Part shown: positions 21,217-31,525 of the stretch, piece after piece | Layout: every line of letters begins with the position of its first letter | Position numbering within the stretch: the stretch's first letter is position 1 | NCBI GenBank assembly: GCA_017979445.1 | Contig: CM030710.1 | Location: 12,386,248-12,450,247 of the forward strand | Source: Akebia trifoliata | Taxonomy: Eukaryota; Streptophyta; Magnoliopsida; Ranunculales; Lardizabalaceae | Direction of reading: 5' to 3' | Length of the DNA stretch: 64,000 nucleotides | Notes under the pieces: generated by a model | Databases searched by the model: none | The model's input: only the letters and a program-made list of their open reading frames with translations | What the model was told of the DNA's origin: nothing | Translations under genes and position numbers: made by a program

Positions 21217-23484
21217 GTGGCCAAACGAAAAAAGTACAAACATCCCGAGAAGCCTCCATACTTTCTTCGATCATCTTCATCAACAATGAGTAATTCAGAT
21301 GACCCACAGCCCGTTACGAATGAACTGGCCGAGGCTAATGCTATGATAGCAAAGCTGTTAGAAACAACGAAAAGGCAGGAACAAATCTTAACAGCCGTTC
21401 TGAGTAGCACTAATTTTCTACAAGCACAGGCAGCTCAACACCAAGCATCTGGGTCAAACCCTGAACTCCCTGAACAAACACGACTAGATCAACAGGCCAC
21501 CCCGCCTCCTGTTGTACCAGTATACCAGGGCCCTCCACTCTACATCCCACAGAATCAACCACCTCCGGTGGTGATCCCTGACGATGAGTATAACTTCAGG
21601 GTTCCCGAAGCCAAAAGTTCTACAGATGACAAAATGGCCCAACAGATCGAGTCCCTCCAGGAAGAAATAAGACGAATGAAGGGTACAAATACTTTAGAAG
21701 GGACAAGATTTAGGGACCTTTGCTTTTACCCTAACGCACAACTGCTGGCTAAGTTCAAATGCCCGGAATTTGAAAAGTATAAAGGGGTTGGGTGTCCTTT
21801 GTCGCACCTCAAATTGTATTGTGGATCGATGTGCCAATATGGCGAGGACGACACATTGCTAGTACAGTTATTTCAGAGAAGTTTAACAGGGCCGGCACTC
21901 AAATGGTTCTCGGGGTTGGACCACTCACTTATCAAGAACTGGCAGGACTTGGCTGAAATGTTCTGGCACAACTACAGGTTTAATATAGATGTTGGTTTGG
22001 ATAGAAATGATATGGCACGAATGACGAGGAAACACAAAGAAACAGTGAAAGAGTATGCCCAGAGGTGGCGAGAGTCAGCTTCCCAAGTACGACCAGCCAT
22101 GACAGAACAAGAGATGAACACCACATTTATCTCTACATTGGAGAATTCCTTCTACACCCATCTGGTAGGTCATACTACGGGCACTTTTTCTAATTTGGTT
22201 CAAGTGGCAGACCGGGTCGAGGACGGGATTCGAACCGGTCTAATATTTGACTTCACAGCCCTAAGCGCAGCAGCAGGGACATCGACACTGAAGAAACCAA
22301 TGCCATTAGTCAAGAAAAAAGATGAGCCTCAAGTCAACAATGTACAACCCAGCCAACCTATCTTTATTCAAGCACCAGTTCAAAGGCCACAAGCACCACA
22401 AGTCCCTTGGACACCAGTTCCTCGAGCAGCCTGGGCTCCGGCGCCACAAAATCCATTCCGGATGGTTCCTCCACAAGCCATGCCAGCACAGCCAACGCAA
22501 CAGTATGGGCAGAATCAACAAGCAAGACCGAACAGGGTTAACAGAGTGTTCACCAAGTTACCAATGACGTTGTCAGAACTACTTCCCACATTATTACAGG
22601 GAGAGTATCTTACTAAAAGACCACCGAACCCAGAAGCTTCTAAAGGAGTGGGGTACAATCCCAACCTCTTCTGTGAGTTTCATATGGGTGCACCAGGGCA
22701 TTCCACTGATCAGTGTTGGCAGCTCAAACACCAAGTGCAGAATCTGATTGATCGAAAAGCCATCATATTGGGTGGGCCTGCCAACCTGCCCCAACAACAG
22801 AATATTAATCAAAACCCCCTGCCTACTCATAATGAGGAGGGGAGTGGGCACAGGGTAAATGTCATTTGTGGAGAACTCGACTTCAATCCCTCGGATCTGA
22901 TAGCACCTATCGGGGAAAAAATCAGGGTACACTTCACAAACGAATCAAGGACGTCAACGGTTAACACAGTCAACCACTATGCAGATTCATCGCAGAATTC
23001 ACAACTACCTCTCAGAATGGCCAACCTCACCATCCATCCCACTCATCAAAATACTACCACCCGACCACCTTTAGTCATACCTTACGGATTATCCCATCAT
23101 CAAAATTCAACCCGGCCTCCCCTTGTTATACCCTACACACCACCATATTCCCAAGGATCAACTCGACCCCCCCTCCATATACCGTACATTTCATCTCCAC
23201 GTCCACCACTCGTCATTCCATACACTCCATCGAATCCTCACATAACTCCCCCTACCATCACTACATCCAAATCATTACCACCACCTCTCATTCTCAATGT
23301 GAAGCCCGACCCACCTCCCATAACCATACTCTCACCTAAATCATTCCCCTATAGTTCCGATCAAGCAATTCCTTGGAGCTATGAAACCATTATCACCACA
23401 AACAACGGGGTCGAAACAATGAAGAAAACAATGGTGGCTGATATCGGCCGTATAATCAGGGCAGGAAAATGTCAGAAAATATGA
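21217..23484 (+). CDS. gag: gag of T3
   Basis: This open frame encodes the capsid/nucleocapsid part of the polyprotein. It opens with VAKRKKY...PPYFLRS, which is conserved in T1 and T2 although the first ATG comes only at 21286, so an upstream exon or non-ATG start is possible. The Retrotrans_gag core lies at about 21755-22250 (CPEFEKYKGVGCPL, LKWFSGLDHSLIKNWQDLAEMFW, KEYAQRWRES). A zinc-knuckle-like CEFHMGAPGHSTDQC is at about 22672-22716, and a Pro/Thr-rich tail follows. The TGA at 23482-23484 is in frame with the protease that follows, and T1 has no stop at that place, so it is a mutation. The family normally reads through to pol. Confidence 0.88.
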   Translation: MAKRKKYKHPEKPPYFLRSSSSTMSNSDDPQPVTNELAEANAMIAKLLETTKRQEQILTAVLSSTNFLQAQAAQHQASGSNPELPEQTRLDQQATPPPVVPVYQGPPLYIPQNQPPPVVIPDDEYNFRVPEAKSSTDDKMAQQIESLQEEIRRMKGTNTLEGTRFRDLCFYPNAQLLAKFKCPEFEKYKGVGCPLSHLKLYCGSMCQYGEDDTLLVQLFQRSLTGPALKWFSGLDHSLIKNWQDLAEMFWHNYRFNIDVGLDRNDMARMTRKHKETVKEYAQRWRESASQVRPAMTEQEMNTTFISTLENSFYTHLVGHTTGTFSNLVQVADRVEDGIRTGLIFDFTALSAAAGTSTLKKPMPLVKKKDEPQVNNVQPSQPIFIQAPVQRPQAPQVPWTPVPRAAWAPAPQNPFRMVPPQAMPAQPTQQYGQNQQARPNRVNRVFTKLPMTLSELLPTLLQGEYLTKRPPNPEASKGVGYNPNLFCEFHMGAPGHSTDQCWQLKHQVQNLIDRKAIILGGPANLPQQQNINQNPLPTHNEEGSGHRVNVICGELDFNPSDLIAPIGEKIRVHFTNESRTSTVNTVNHYADSSQNSQLPLRMANLTIHPTHQNTTTRPPLVIPYGLSHHQNSTRPPLVIPYTPPYSQGSTRPPLHIPYISSPRPPLVIPYTPSNPHITPPTITTSKSLPPPLILNVKPDPPPITILSPKSFPYSSDQAIPWSYETIITTNNGVETMKKTMVADIGRIIRAGKCQKI

Positions 23485-25143
23485 AAAAATGGGATAAAAA
23501 TCAGGGAAGAAAGCAAAGAGACTACAAAAGAGGTGACCGACGAAGAAAAAAGGGAAGCAAAGGGAAAGGGTAAACTGTACAAGGAGGAGAAGACGGAAGA
23601 AAAAGTGAAAGTGACAGACCAAGAAGCTGCCGACTTCATTAAGCTTGTTCTCAAGAGAGAGCACAATATCGTAGACCAGCTAAACAAACAGCCAGCTCAA
23701 ATCAGTATTCTGGGTTTGATGCAAAAGTCAGAAGAGCACCAAGAGGCATTGTTGAAAGTCCTAAGGGGATCACATGTACCTTCGACCACGACACCGGCGC
23801 AGTTAGAGCAAACAGTCGGCCAGATCATGGCCTCCAATCCTATTATCTTCATAGAAAATGAGTTTACACCTGAAGGAACGGGGCACATCGAGCCACTAAA
23901 CATTATGGTCATATGCAAGGGCATGATGGTTGCCAGGGTGCTGATTGACAACGGCTCAGCGCTTAATGTTTGTCCACTTGAGACCTTCCGAAAGCTGAGT
24001 GCCGATTGGTCGCATGTGAAGCCCAACAACAAGGTTGTTCGAGGGTTCAATAGTTCGAAAAGGGACTCGCTGGGCGAAGTAGAATTACCAATCACAATAG
24101 GCCCATGTACGTTCGAAGTAACGTTCGAGGTCATGGAGATACCAACGACATTCAACTTACTATTGGGTAGACCATGGATCCATACTGCTGGGGCTATGCC
24201 TTCCTCGTTGCACCAAAGAGTCAAATTTATCATGGGGCAGAGGATGATATCAGTATTGGCAGAGAACCTTATTCCAGCTGGGAGAGCCCCAGACGTGCCT
24301 TTCATTGATATAGAGATAACGAAGGACAAGGCACTCTACCATTCGTACCAATTCGCGGCTGTCAACCACATCGAGAAGGGAAAGGAGAAGGTAAAGGCAA
24401 AGCTATCGAGAGCGAACATTATGGTTGGTCGGGTCATGAAAAGGGGAGGTTACCGGCCCAAGCAAGGGTTAGGACCAGGGGGAAGAGGAAGAGCTACACC
24501 AGTCGAAGCAAGCAAATATACTCCTTATTTTGGTCTAGGGTTCAGGCCCACAAAGAAGGATATAGCAGAAATGAAAGAAAAGAAGAAAGAACTTCGACTA
24601 GCAAGAAAGAAAAATCGGGAATCGAATGTCTGGAACCCGGGCCGAGTCCCTCACATTAGTGTTAGCTTCTCAAAGTCCCATATCAGACCCAACAACTTAT
24701 CAGAACCACCACGGGCAAAAAGGCCAAAAAAGGTAAATATCGCACCACTGCACAAAGACCCAATCGTCGAGTCCCAATCATCCTTCGTAGAAGGCATTGA
24801 CATTTTGTTCAATGGGGATTCCGAAGAAAGTCCATCGGAGACCGCTCCAACATCCATCAAAGTGGAAATCATTACCAGCCAAGGGAACGAATCACCTTTT
24901 CCCACCGGCATCGACTGGGCATCAGTCGTCATCCCACTGAGTTTGGGAGGGACTGTGCCCCAACCTGACAACAACAAAGATCAATCGGAGATCATGGTTA
25001 TCTCCGAACCACCAACCAAATCACCCAACAAATCACTCTCACATCTCATCCACCCACTCAGAGAAGGAGAGACTCTGAACAATTGGGAGGAATTCCCCCT
25101 AACCCTTGAGGCTACCATAGCCTCTATAAAAAAACGCTGTTAG
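23485..25143 (+). pseudogene. Aspartic protease region of T3
   Basis: It is in the same frame as gag after the stop at 23482. A charged stretch (about 23530-23620) leads to the protease with VARVLIDNGSALN; the catalytic Asp-Asn-Gly codons are at 23947-23955, a variant of the usual DTG/DSG. LLGRPWIH (about 24160-24185) is the second half. A G-patch-like GGYRPKQGLGPGGRGR lies at about 24450-24500. The frame is lost at the A run near 25128-25134, and the stop at 25141-25143 follows. In T1 and T2 the corresponding codons stay open. Confidence 0.85.
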
Positions 25144-25154
25144 GCGACATTAGT

Positions 25155-25658
25155 TTGCCCGAGGATCATAACGAGCCCGAGTCCTCGGGTAAAGACTGTT
25201 TTGAGGGCTCCCTATCTTTACTAATACATGACTGCTCTTCTTATTTCAGATGTCCAGAAAATAGTACTCAAAAACCAAAAAAATCAAAAATTCTTCAAAA
25301 ACCGAAAAAATCAAAAAGTCTTCAAAAAAGAAAAAAATCAAAAAGTTTTCAAAATCTCAAAAAAATTGATATATTCCAAAAATCCAAAAAAGAGTTTTCT
25401 CAGAATTTAAGGGGTTTGTCTCAATCGGATGGACCTTTGGACAGAACAGAATATGAAAAGGACGAGTATGACTTCGATCTCGAACTCGACTTCGATCTCA
25501 TGGGAATTGAGGAAGAGTCTGAGGACGAAGTGGAATACCCTCCTAAAGAAATCAAGGACCTTTTAGAACGACATGAAAAAGGTGTTCAGCCAAACATTGA
25601 GGATACAGACTCTGTCAATCTTGGCACTGAAGATGACCCACGTGTTGTAAAAATCTGA
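25155..25658 (+). pseudogene. Basic/acidic linker between protease and RT of T3
   Basis: About 168 codons link protease to RT. The first half has repeats of KKSK.LQK type (about 25265-25395), strongly basic. The second half is acidic: DEYDFDLELDFDLMGIEEES (about 25462-25522). The two blocks occur in the same order in T1 (9810-10065) and T2 (52929-52750, inverted). I know no named domain for them. The stop TGA at 25656-25658 stands where T1 has GGA. A candidate intron lies at the start of this segment. Confidence 0.75.
25189..25249 (+). other. Candidate intron between protease and RT, T3 copy
   Basis: It has CGG|GTAAAGA, a branch-like TTTACTAATAC, and TTCTTATTTCAG|A, 61 bases in all. T1 and T2 have 67 bases at the same site. 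Ogre elements are known to carry a partly spliced intron in this part of pol. Confidence 0.5.
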
Positions 25659-27359
25659 GCCTTGTTAACCCCTCAGCAAAAAGAAGAAATGATTGAACTA
25701 TTGCGTAACTATCAAGACATCTTCGCCTGGTCTTACAAAGATATGCCTGGTTTAGACACAGATCTCGTTGTTCACAAACTGCCGCTCGCTCCTGGGAACA
25801 AGCCGATCAAGCAAAAATTGAGAAGACTCAAGCCAGAATGGACACTCAAAGTCAAAGACGAAGTGATGAAACAGTTCCAAGCAGGATTTCTCACAGTCTC
25901 CACATACCCCGAATGGCTAGCCAATGTCGTTCCGGTACCAAAGAAGGACGGGAAAGTACGAATGTGTGTCGACTATCGGGATTTGAACAAAACCAGTCCT
26001 AAGGACGATTTTCCATTACCTCACATCGATACTCTAGTCGATAGCACAGCGGGGCATGGTATGTTCTCATTCATGGATGGTTTTTCCGGATATAATCAGA
26101 TAAAAATGGCAAAAGAAGACCAAGAGAAAACAACATTCATTACACCCTGGGGCACGTTTCATTACAAAGTCATGCCGTTTGGGCTTAAAAACGCAGGGGT
26201 AACTTATCAACGTGCAATGACGGCTTTATTCCACGACATGATCCACAAGGAAATGGAAGTCTACGTAGATGATATGATCGCTAAATCAGGCATAAAAGAA
26301 GACCATCTGGTAAATCTGAAAAAGTTGTTCGACAGGCTAAGAAAGTACAGCTTAAGGCTCAATCCAGCAAAGTGTGTCTTTGGGGCAACATCAGGCAAAC
26401 TATTGGGCTTCATCGTTAGTAGAAGAGGCATTGAGATAGATCCAGCAAAGACCAAGTACATTCTTGAAATGAAAGCACCGGTATCAGAAAAGGATGTCCG
26501 AGCATTTCTGGGTAGAATACAATATATCAGCAGATTCATCGCACAACTCACGCCTATCTGTGAACCAGTATTTAAGCTACTCAGAAAAGATATGCCGAAA
26601 GCATGGAACGAAGACTGTCAAGAAGCCTTCGACAAGATAAAGAAATATCTGCTCAATCCACCAGTTTTGATTCCTCCTACGCCAGGACGACCCTTACTGT
26701 TGTACATCTCGGTGCAAGAAACGTCTATGGGCTGTGTACTGGGGCAACACGATGAGTCAGGCAGAAAAGAGCAAGCCATTTACTATCTCAGCAAAAAGTT
26801 CACTGATTATGAGGCAAAGTATTCGGCACTCGAGAAGACTTGCTGCGCATTGGTCTGGGCATCCCAACGACTACGCCACTATCTCCTCAGCTACTCGACC
26901 ATGCTCATTGCTCGAATGGACCCGCTCAAGTATCTCTTCGAAAAACCAGCACTGACAGGTCGTACTGCAAAATGGCAATTACTACTATCTGAGTTCGACA
27001 TCACCTATGTCACTCAAAAGGCCATCAAAGGGCAAGCCATTGCCGACCATTTAGTAGAGCATCCATTGCCTGATTACGAACCATTAAAGACAAACTTTCC
27101 TGATGAAGCCATATTGCTCACTGAGATTGAGGACGATGATGAAGAACCAGGATGGAAAATGTACTTCGACGGAGCAGCAAATCAAAAAGGGAACGGAATA
27201 GGGGCAGTCTTGATCAAACCAGATGGGTCCCACGTGCCCATTGCAATCAGACTGAACTTCCAATGTTCTAACAACGACGCTGAATACGAAGCGTGCATAG
27301 CAGGGTTGAAAGCGGCACTGGATCTCGAGGTAGATGAGATCGATGTTTTCGGAGATTAA
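25659..27359 (+). pseudogene. Reverse transcriptase, RNase H and start of aRNase H of T3
   Basis: RT copies the RNA into DNA. Motifs are in order: DYRDLNKTSPKDDFPLP, FSFMDGFSGYNQI (catalytic Asp at about 26076), MPFGLKNAGVTYQRAM, and YVDDM at 26262-26276. The first RNase H follows (about 26690-27060), but it lacks the usual first Asp: YISVQETSMG. It is followed by the archaeal-type RNase H typical of Tat elements: YFDGAANQKGNG (about 27160-27195) and NNDAEYEAC (about 27271-27297). A TAA at 27357-27359 falls right after the catalytic Asp of VFGD. RT itself keeps its catalytic residues. Confidence 0.92.
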
Positions 27360-28883
27360 GGCCTAGTAGTCTATCAGACGACTGGAGAATGGAAGACTCG
27401 AGAGCAGAGATTGATCCCTTACCATGAGTATCTCGAAGAGCTAAGCTCATGCTTCGATAGAATCTCATTCACTTATATGCCGAGAGCTAAGAATCAGTTT
27501 GCTGATGCACTAGCAACGCTCGCTTCTATGATCAGTATCTCAGAAGATTTAATCATTGACCCTATTGAGATTGGACTTCAAGATGAGCCAGCTTACTGCC
27601 TACCCGTCGAAGTTGAAGAATCTGAAGAAAAGCCTTGGTACTCAGACATCAAAGCCTATCTCGAAGACCGAACTCTCCCATCAGACGCAACATCTAATGA
27701 TCGAAGGACTATTCAGAAGCTAGCAGGACAATTCTTCCTAAGCAATGGCATTCTGTATAAGAAATCACACCATGAAGTCTTACTCCGATGTGTGGCAGAA
27801 ATAGAAGCAAAACGATTGATCGAAACCGTACATGATGGAGTCTACGGACCTCACATGAATGGTCACATGCTTGCTAAGAAGATCATGAGAATGGGATATT
27901 ACTGGACAACAATGGAAAGTGATTGCTATCAACATGTCCGTAAATGCCATCTCTGCCAGATTTATGCCAATAAGATCAACGCGCCACCTTCAGAGTTGCA
28001 CAATATGACTACTCCTTGGCCCTTCTCACTCTGGGGCATGGACGTTATTGGACAGATTTCGCCAAAAGCTTCAAATGGGCACCGCTTCATCCTAGTCGCT
28101 ATCGATTACTTTACGAAATGGGTAGAAGCAGCTTCTTATGCAAATGTCACCAAGAGCACTGTTCTGAAGTTTGTTAAGAACAATATCATCTACAGATATG
28201 GACTTCCCAGCGGATTGGTAACAGACAACGCTAAGAACTTCAAAAACAAGGACATGATCAAGATGTGCGAAGACTTCTAGATCACTCATCACAACTCTGT
28301 ACCTTATAGGCCTAAAATGAACGGAGCAGTTGAAGCTGCCAACAAGAATATCAAAAGAATCATCGAGAAGATGGCAGTCACTTACAAGGATTAGCACGAC
28401 ATGTTACCTTTTGTCTTCCACGCTTATCGGACTTCATTTCGAACTTCAACCGGGGCAACTCCGTATTCACTGGTCTATGGAATGGAAGCAGTCTTACCCG
28501 TTGAAGTTGAGATTCCCTCCCTCCGAATCTTAAAAGAAGCAGAGTTGGATGAAACAGAATGGGTTCAAGCTCGGTTTGATCAATTAAATCTGATTGAAGA
28601 AAAACGCCTTGCAGCCATTTGCCACGGACATATTTATCATAAACGAATAGCTCGAGCCTACAATAAGAAAGTCAAACCTCGAAATTTCTCACCAGGAGAC
28701 CTTGTCTTGAAAAAGATCTTACCGATACAAGAAGATGCTAGGGGAAAATTCAGACCAAACTACGAGGGACCATTCATTGTGCAGAAGATGATGACGGGAG
28801 GAGCTTTGATCCTTACAGAGATGGACGGACAAGTCTTCCCTCAACCGATCAATGCTGACACCGTTAAGAAGTACTACGTCTAA
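27360..28883 (+). pseudogene. End of aRNase H and integrase of T3
   Basis: The frame continues unchanged after the stop at 27357. The last aRNase H Asp is in NQFADALATLASM (about 27490-27530). Integrase follows: a zinc-binding HDGVYGPHMNGH...CHLCQ (about 27830-27960); catalytic residues in WGMDVIG (about 28033-28050), VTDNAKNF (about 28218-28240) and NGAVEAANKN (about 28321-28350); and the C-terminal EGPFIVQKM region. Stops at 28278-28280 (TAG for CAG by comparison) and about 28393 (TAG for TGG) break it. The natural end is TAA at 28881-28883. Confidence 0.9.
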
Positions 28884-30485
28884 GATTTGACCCTGAGATG
28901 ACGAAAGGCCATCTTTGCTATCCTAAAAATAACTATCTAACCCTAGTCAACCCCTTTGAGCCATCACGTTCATTTCTTAACCTAAAGACTGGGGCAAGTC
29001 AACGTTACAAAAAAAAAAAAAAAAAAAAAAGAGAAACAAAAGAAAAGAAAATCAGAAAGTCAAAACAACAAGTTACTCCTGGCCCGCATGAGGATAAACT
29101 GTGAACGGCTAAAATACAAAAAAATTCAAAAAATTCAAAAAAACTCGGACACTTGATCTGAGCTAGACCCAAATCTCCAGCCTAAACAAGTTCGAGAGAC
29201 GCTGTGAGGAGACATAGATCACCTTTTCGAAACAAAAATAGACGAACCCCCAAGTTTAACCCACTCTAGACGAACCTACCTTAACCTTTTTGTACCTTTC
29301 CACTACACTCAGCCTTAGCCAACCCTTCGTCCTATCAAAAGTCCTTTCGGATCAGGGAACGTTCTGAGGCATCATAGTGACGGTGGTAGCACCAATGATC
29401 CGGCAGCTTGATCCGGACCTCAAGTCTGATTAGTCGTTGGAAGACGCGAGTGTAGAGTAGCCGATCTCGCTGCTCAACTTGAGTTGCCGAACCACGAATA
29501 GTCGTCAGCAAATTCGAGAGGGGAATCTAGATCTGTTACTCAAGAAAGAGCGCCACTACAAGAGTAGAGTCGTCGATCTCGCAGCTCAACTTGAATCACC
29601 AAGCCACAAAGACGCAGAGGCTCCAAACAAGATTTGTAATGTAAAAATCCAAAAAAATACAAGCATACTCTGAAAGGGCATAGTGAAAACTCGAAAGGGC
29701 GCTATGAGTAAAAAAATCAGACTATGGCAAGATTAAAGCCACCGGCACGATGAAAACCCAAAAAGGCGTCGATGCGCAAAAATGTGGAAACCGGGTCTGG
29801 TGAAAACCGTAACTGGCACCAGGGGCAATAAGGGAAAAAAACAATTTTAAAAAATAATAATAAAATAAATAAATAAATAAATAAAAATAAAATAAAATGA
29901 ACAACTCCTGGCCCGCATGAGTATAAACAGTGAACGGTAAAAATTTCCCAAAATCCTAAGTCCCATTGCTCAATCGATATTCACCCAATACTTGGGCACT
30001 GGGGATGACTCTAAAAAGAGCCTGAGAACTGCTGACATCTACATCCTCAGTAGTTGGCAAAAATACAAATATCATCGAGATAACAAAGGTTTTTCAAAAA
30101 GTCTTCATATTTTGGGTCTACAATATCAATTCGACAAAGATAAATCACCAAAAGTGCAAATATTTTCAAAACTACTATTTTGGCCAGTGATGAAAAATCT
30201 AGGACTTACTCAAACTTCATGTTTTCAAAACAATAGATATACCTGAGGCCAAATAAGTAAAAAACCTATTTTCTTTTCATAAAAAAAAAAAAAAAAAATT
30301 GATAAAAGAAAAAAGAATGGTGCCAATCATGCATCTCGACGAGAAATGAAGAAAGAAGCAAATCTCTCTCCTAAGGCACAAATTCGGGCAACTTTTCCCA
30401 TCATCACTACCTCAGCATCCAAAACATCATGACTCATCAGGTAAGACGCGAAGGCATCAAAACCATGACCTTGAGCAAGCCTCTC
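28884..30485 (+). other. T3 3' UTR, first part, with hairpin units
   Basis: It is non-coding. It has poly(A) near 29010-29030 and a boundary motif CCTGGCCCGCATGAG at about 29079 and again at 29907. Hairpins CATAGTG...CGCTATG (29679-29706) and CTGGTG...CACCAG (29797-29822) share an AAAAC/AAGG-type loop with units in T4. The corresponding part of T2 (34701-37070, inverted) holds two tandem copies of the roughly 830-bp unit. Confidence 0.7.
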
Positions 30486-31140
30486 CTAAGATCACTCTCC
30501 GGGCCTACTTAGGGGAACCATTGTGGGTACATAACCTTGATCATGCTTATGAGACTCTAAGTGGAGATGAGTACATGCAAACATTCCCGAGGGGAATTGG
30601 GCCAAAACCATTTGGATTGAAGTCAGAAGTTTCTCGAGAGACCGCCGTTGTTATCATGAATCACATTAACCTTGTTGAGATCCTTATGGATGTGAATCAG
30701 TGGTCCACCGTGTTTTCTAACACTGTTTCAAGAGCAATGACTCTTGAGGTCGTATCAACAGATTAGCAGAAAACTATAATGGAGCCCTTCAAGTGATGAC
30801 AGCAGAATTTCAAGTCCCTATACCTCTGATTTCGACTTGAGAGAGTTCCTAAGGTATTGTAAACAACATGCCGAGGGGATTAGCTTGTGGTCCAACAGCA
30901 AAACTCTCTCTTGGATCAGTGACAGCTGTTAACAACCATATTGCATGTGGTCCAACAACAGCAAAACTCTCTCTTGGATCAGTGATAGCTGTTAACAACC
31001 ATATTGCATGTGGTCCAACAACAGCAAAACTCTCTTTTGGATCAGTGATAGTTGTTAACAACCATATTGCATGTGGTCCAACAACAGCAAAACTCTCTCT
31101 TGGATCTTGTGGCAACAGTTAACAGCCATATTGCTTGCAC
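30486..31140 (+). pseudogene. Captured HD-Zip IV (PDF2/ATML1-like) fragment in T3
   Basis: The translation reads LWVHNLDHAYE, IGPKPFGLKSEVSRETAVV, and [17 protein letters not shown], which is the START domain of class IV homeodomain-leucine zipper factors (epidermal regulators of the PDF2/ATML1 group). A frame change near 30765 follows. After CKQHAEG at about 30870 the sequence jumps to the protein C-terminus (AKLSLGSV.AVNNHIAC), which is repeated four times. It lies between pol and the 3' LTR in sense orientation, and no intron is visible. T2 carries a longer version of the same capture. It is non-functional as a protein. Confidence 0.85.
30885..31130 (+). repeat. Tandem 63-bp repeats grown from HD-Zip IV C-terminal codons
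   Basis: Four near-identical units contain AAAACTCTCTCTTGGATC and the AACAACCATATTGCATGTGG stretch. The unit length of about 63 bp is a multiple of 3, so the frame stays open (GPTTAKLSLGSVIAVNNHIAC). T2 has a single copy. Confidence 0.88.
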
Positions 31141-31525
31141 CATTAAAAATCAAAAAATCAAAAAAAAAAAAAAAAAAATCAAAAAAATCAAAAAATCAAA
31201 AAAAATCAAAAAAATCGAAAAACAGCATTTTTGCAAAAGCTCAATTCATTTGTCCAAGACTTTTTAGAAAACTCCCGTTTCAAAGTTTTTCTCCAAACTA
31301 CCACAAATCCGAGACCTCACACGAGCTCCGCGCCACGAGGTCGAGGAAATCAAAAGGCTCACCCTGTCAGACCCCGTGCTTGGGTAGCCACTTCTTACCA
31401 TCAAATTTGTCAAATCAAATCAGTATTTTCAAACTTGTCTGAGCAAAATCCTCGGGCCCGTACAAATCAGGGTTTCGTCTATTCTTTGCAGTTCTTTTCA
31501 CGCAATTCCTGCAAAGAGGGGCAGC
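31141..31525 (+). other. A-rich stretch, end of 3' UTR and polypurine tract of T3
   Basis: An AAAAATC-type repeat lies at about 31145-31220, followed by UTR shared with T2 (16552-16884). GCAAAGAGGGGCAGC at 31511-31525 directly before the LTR is the plus-strand primer. Confidence 0.8.

Noticed and set aside
31145..31220. A-rich stretch as the poly(A) tail of the captured HD-Zip IV mRNA
   Set aside because: T2, with the longer capture, has no such tail, and the T3 stretch is an AAAAATC-type repeat, so local expansion is simpler.
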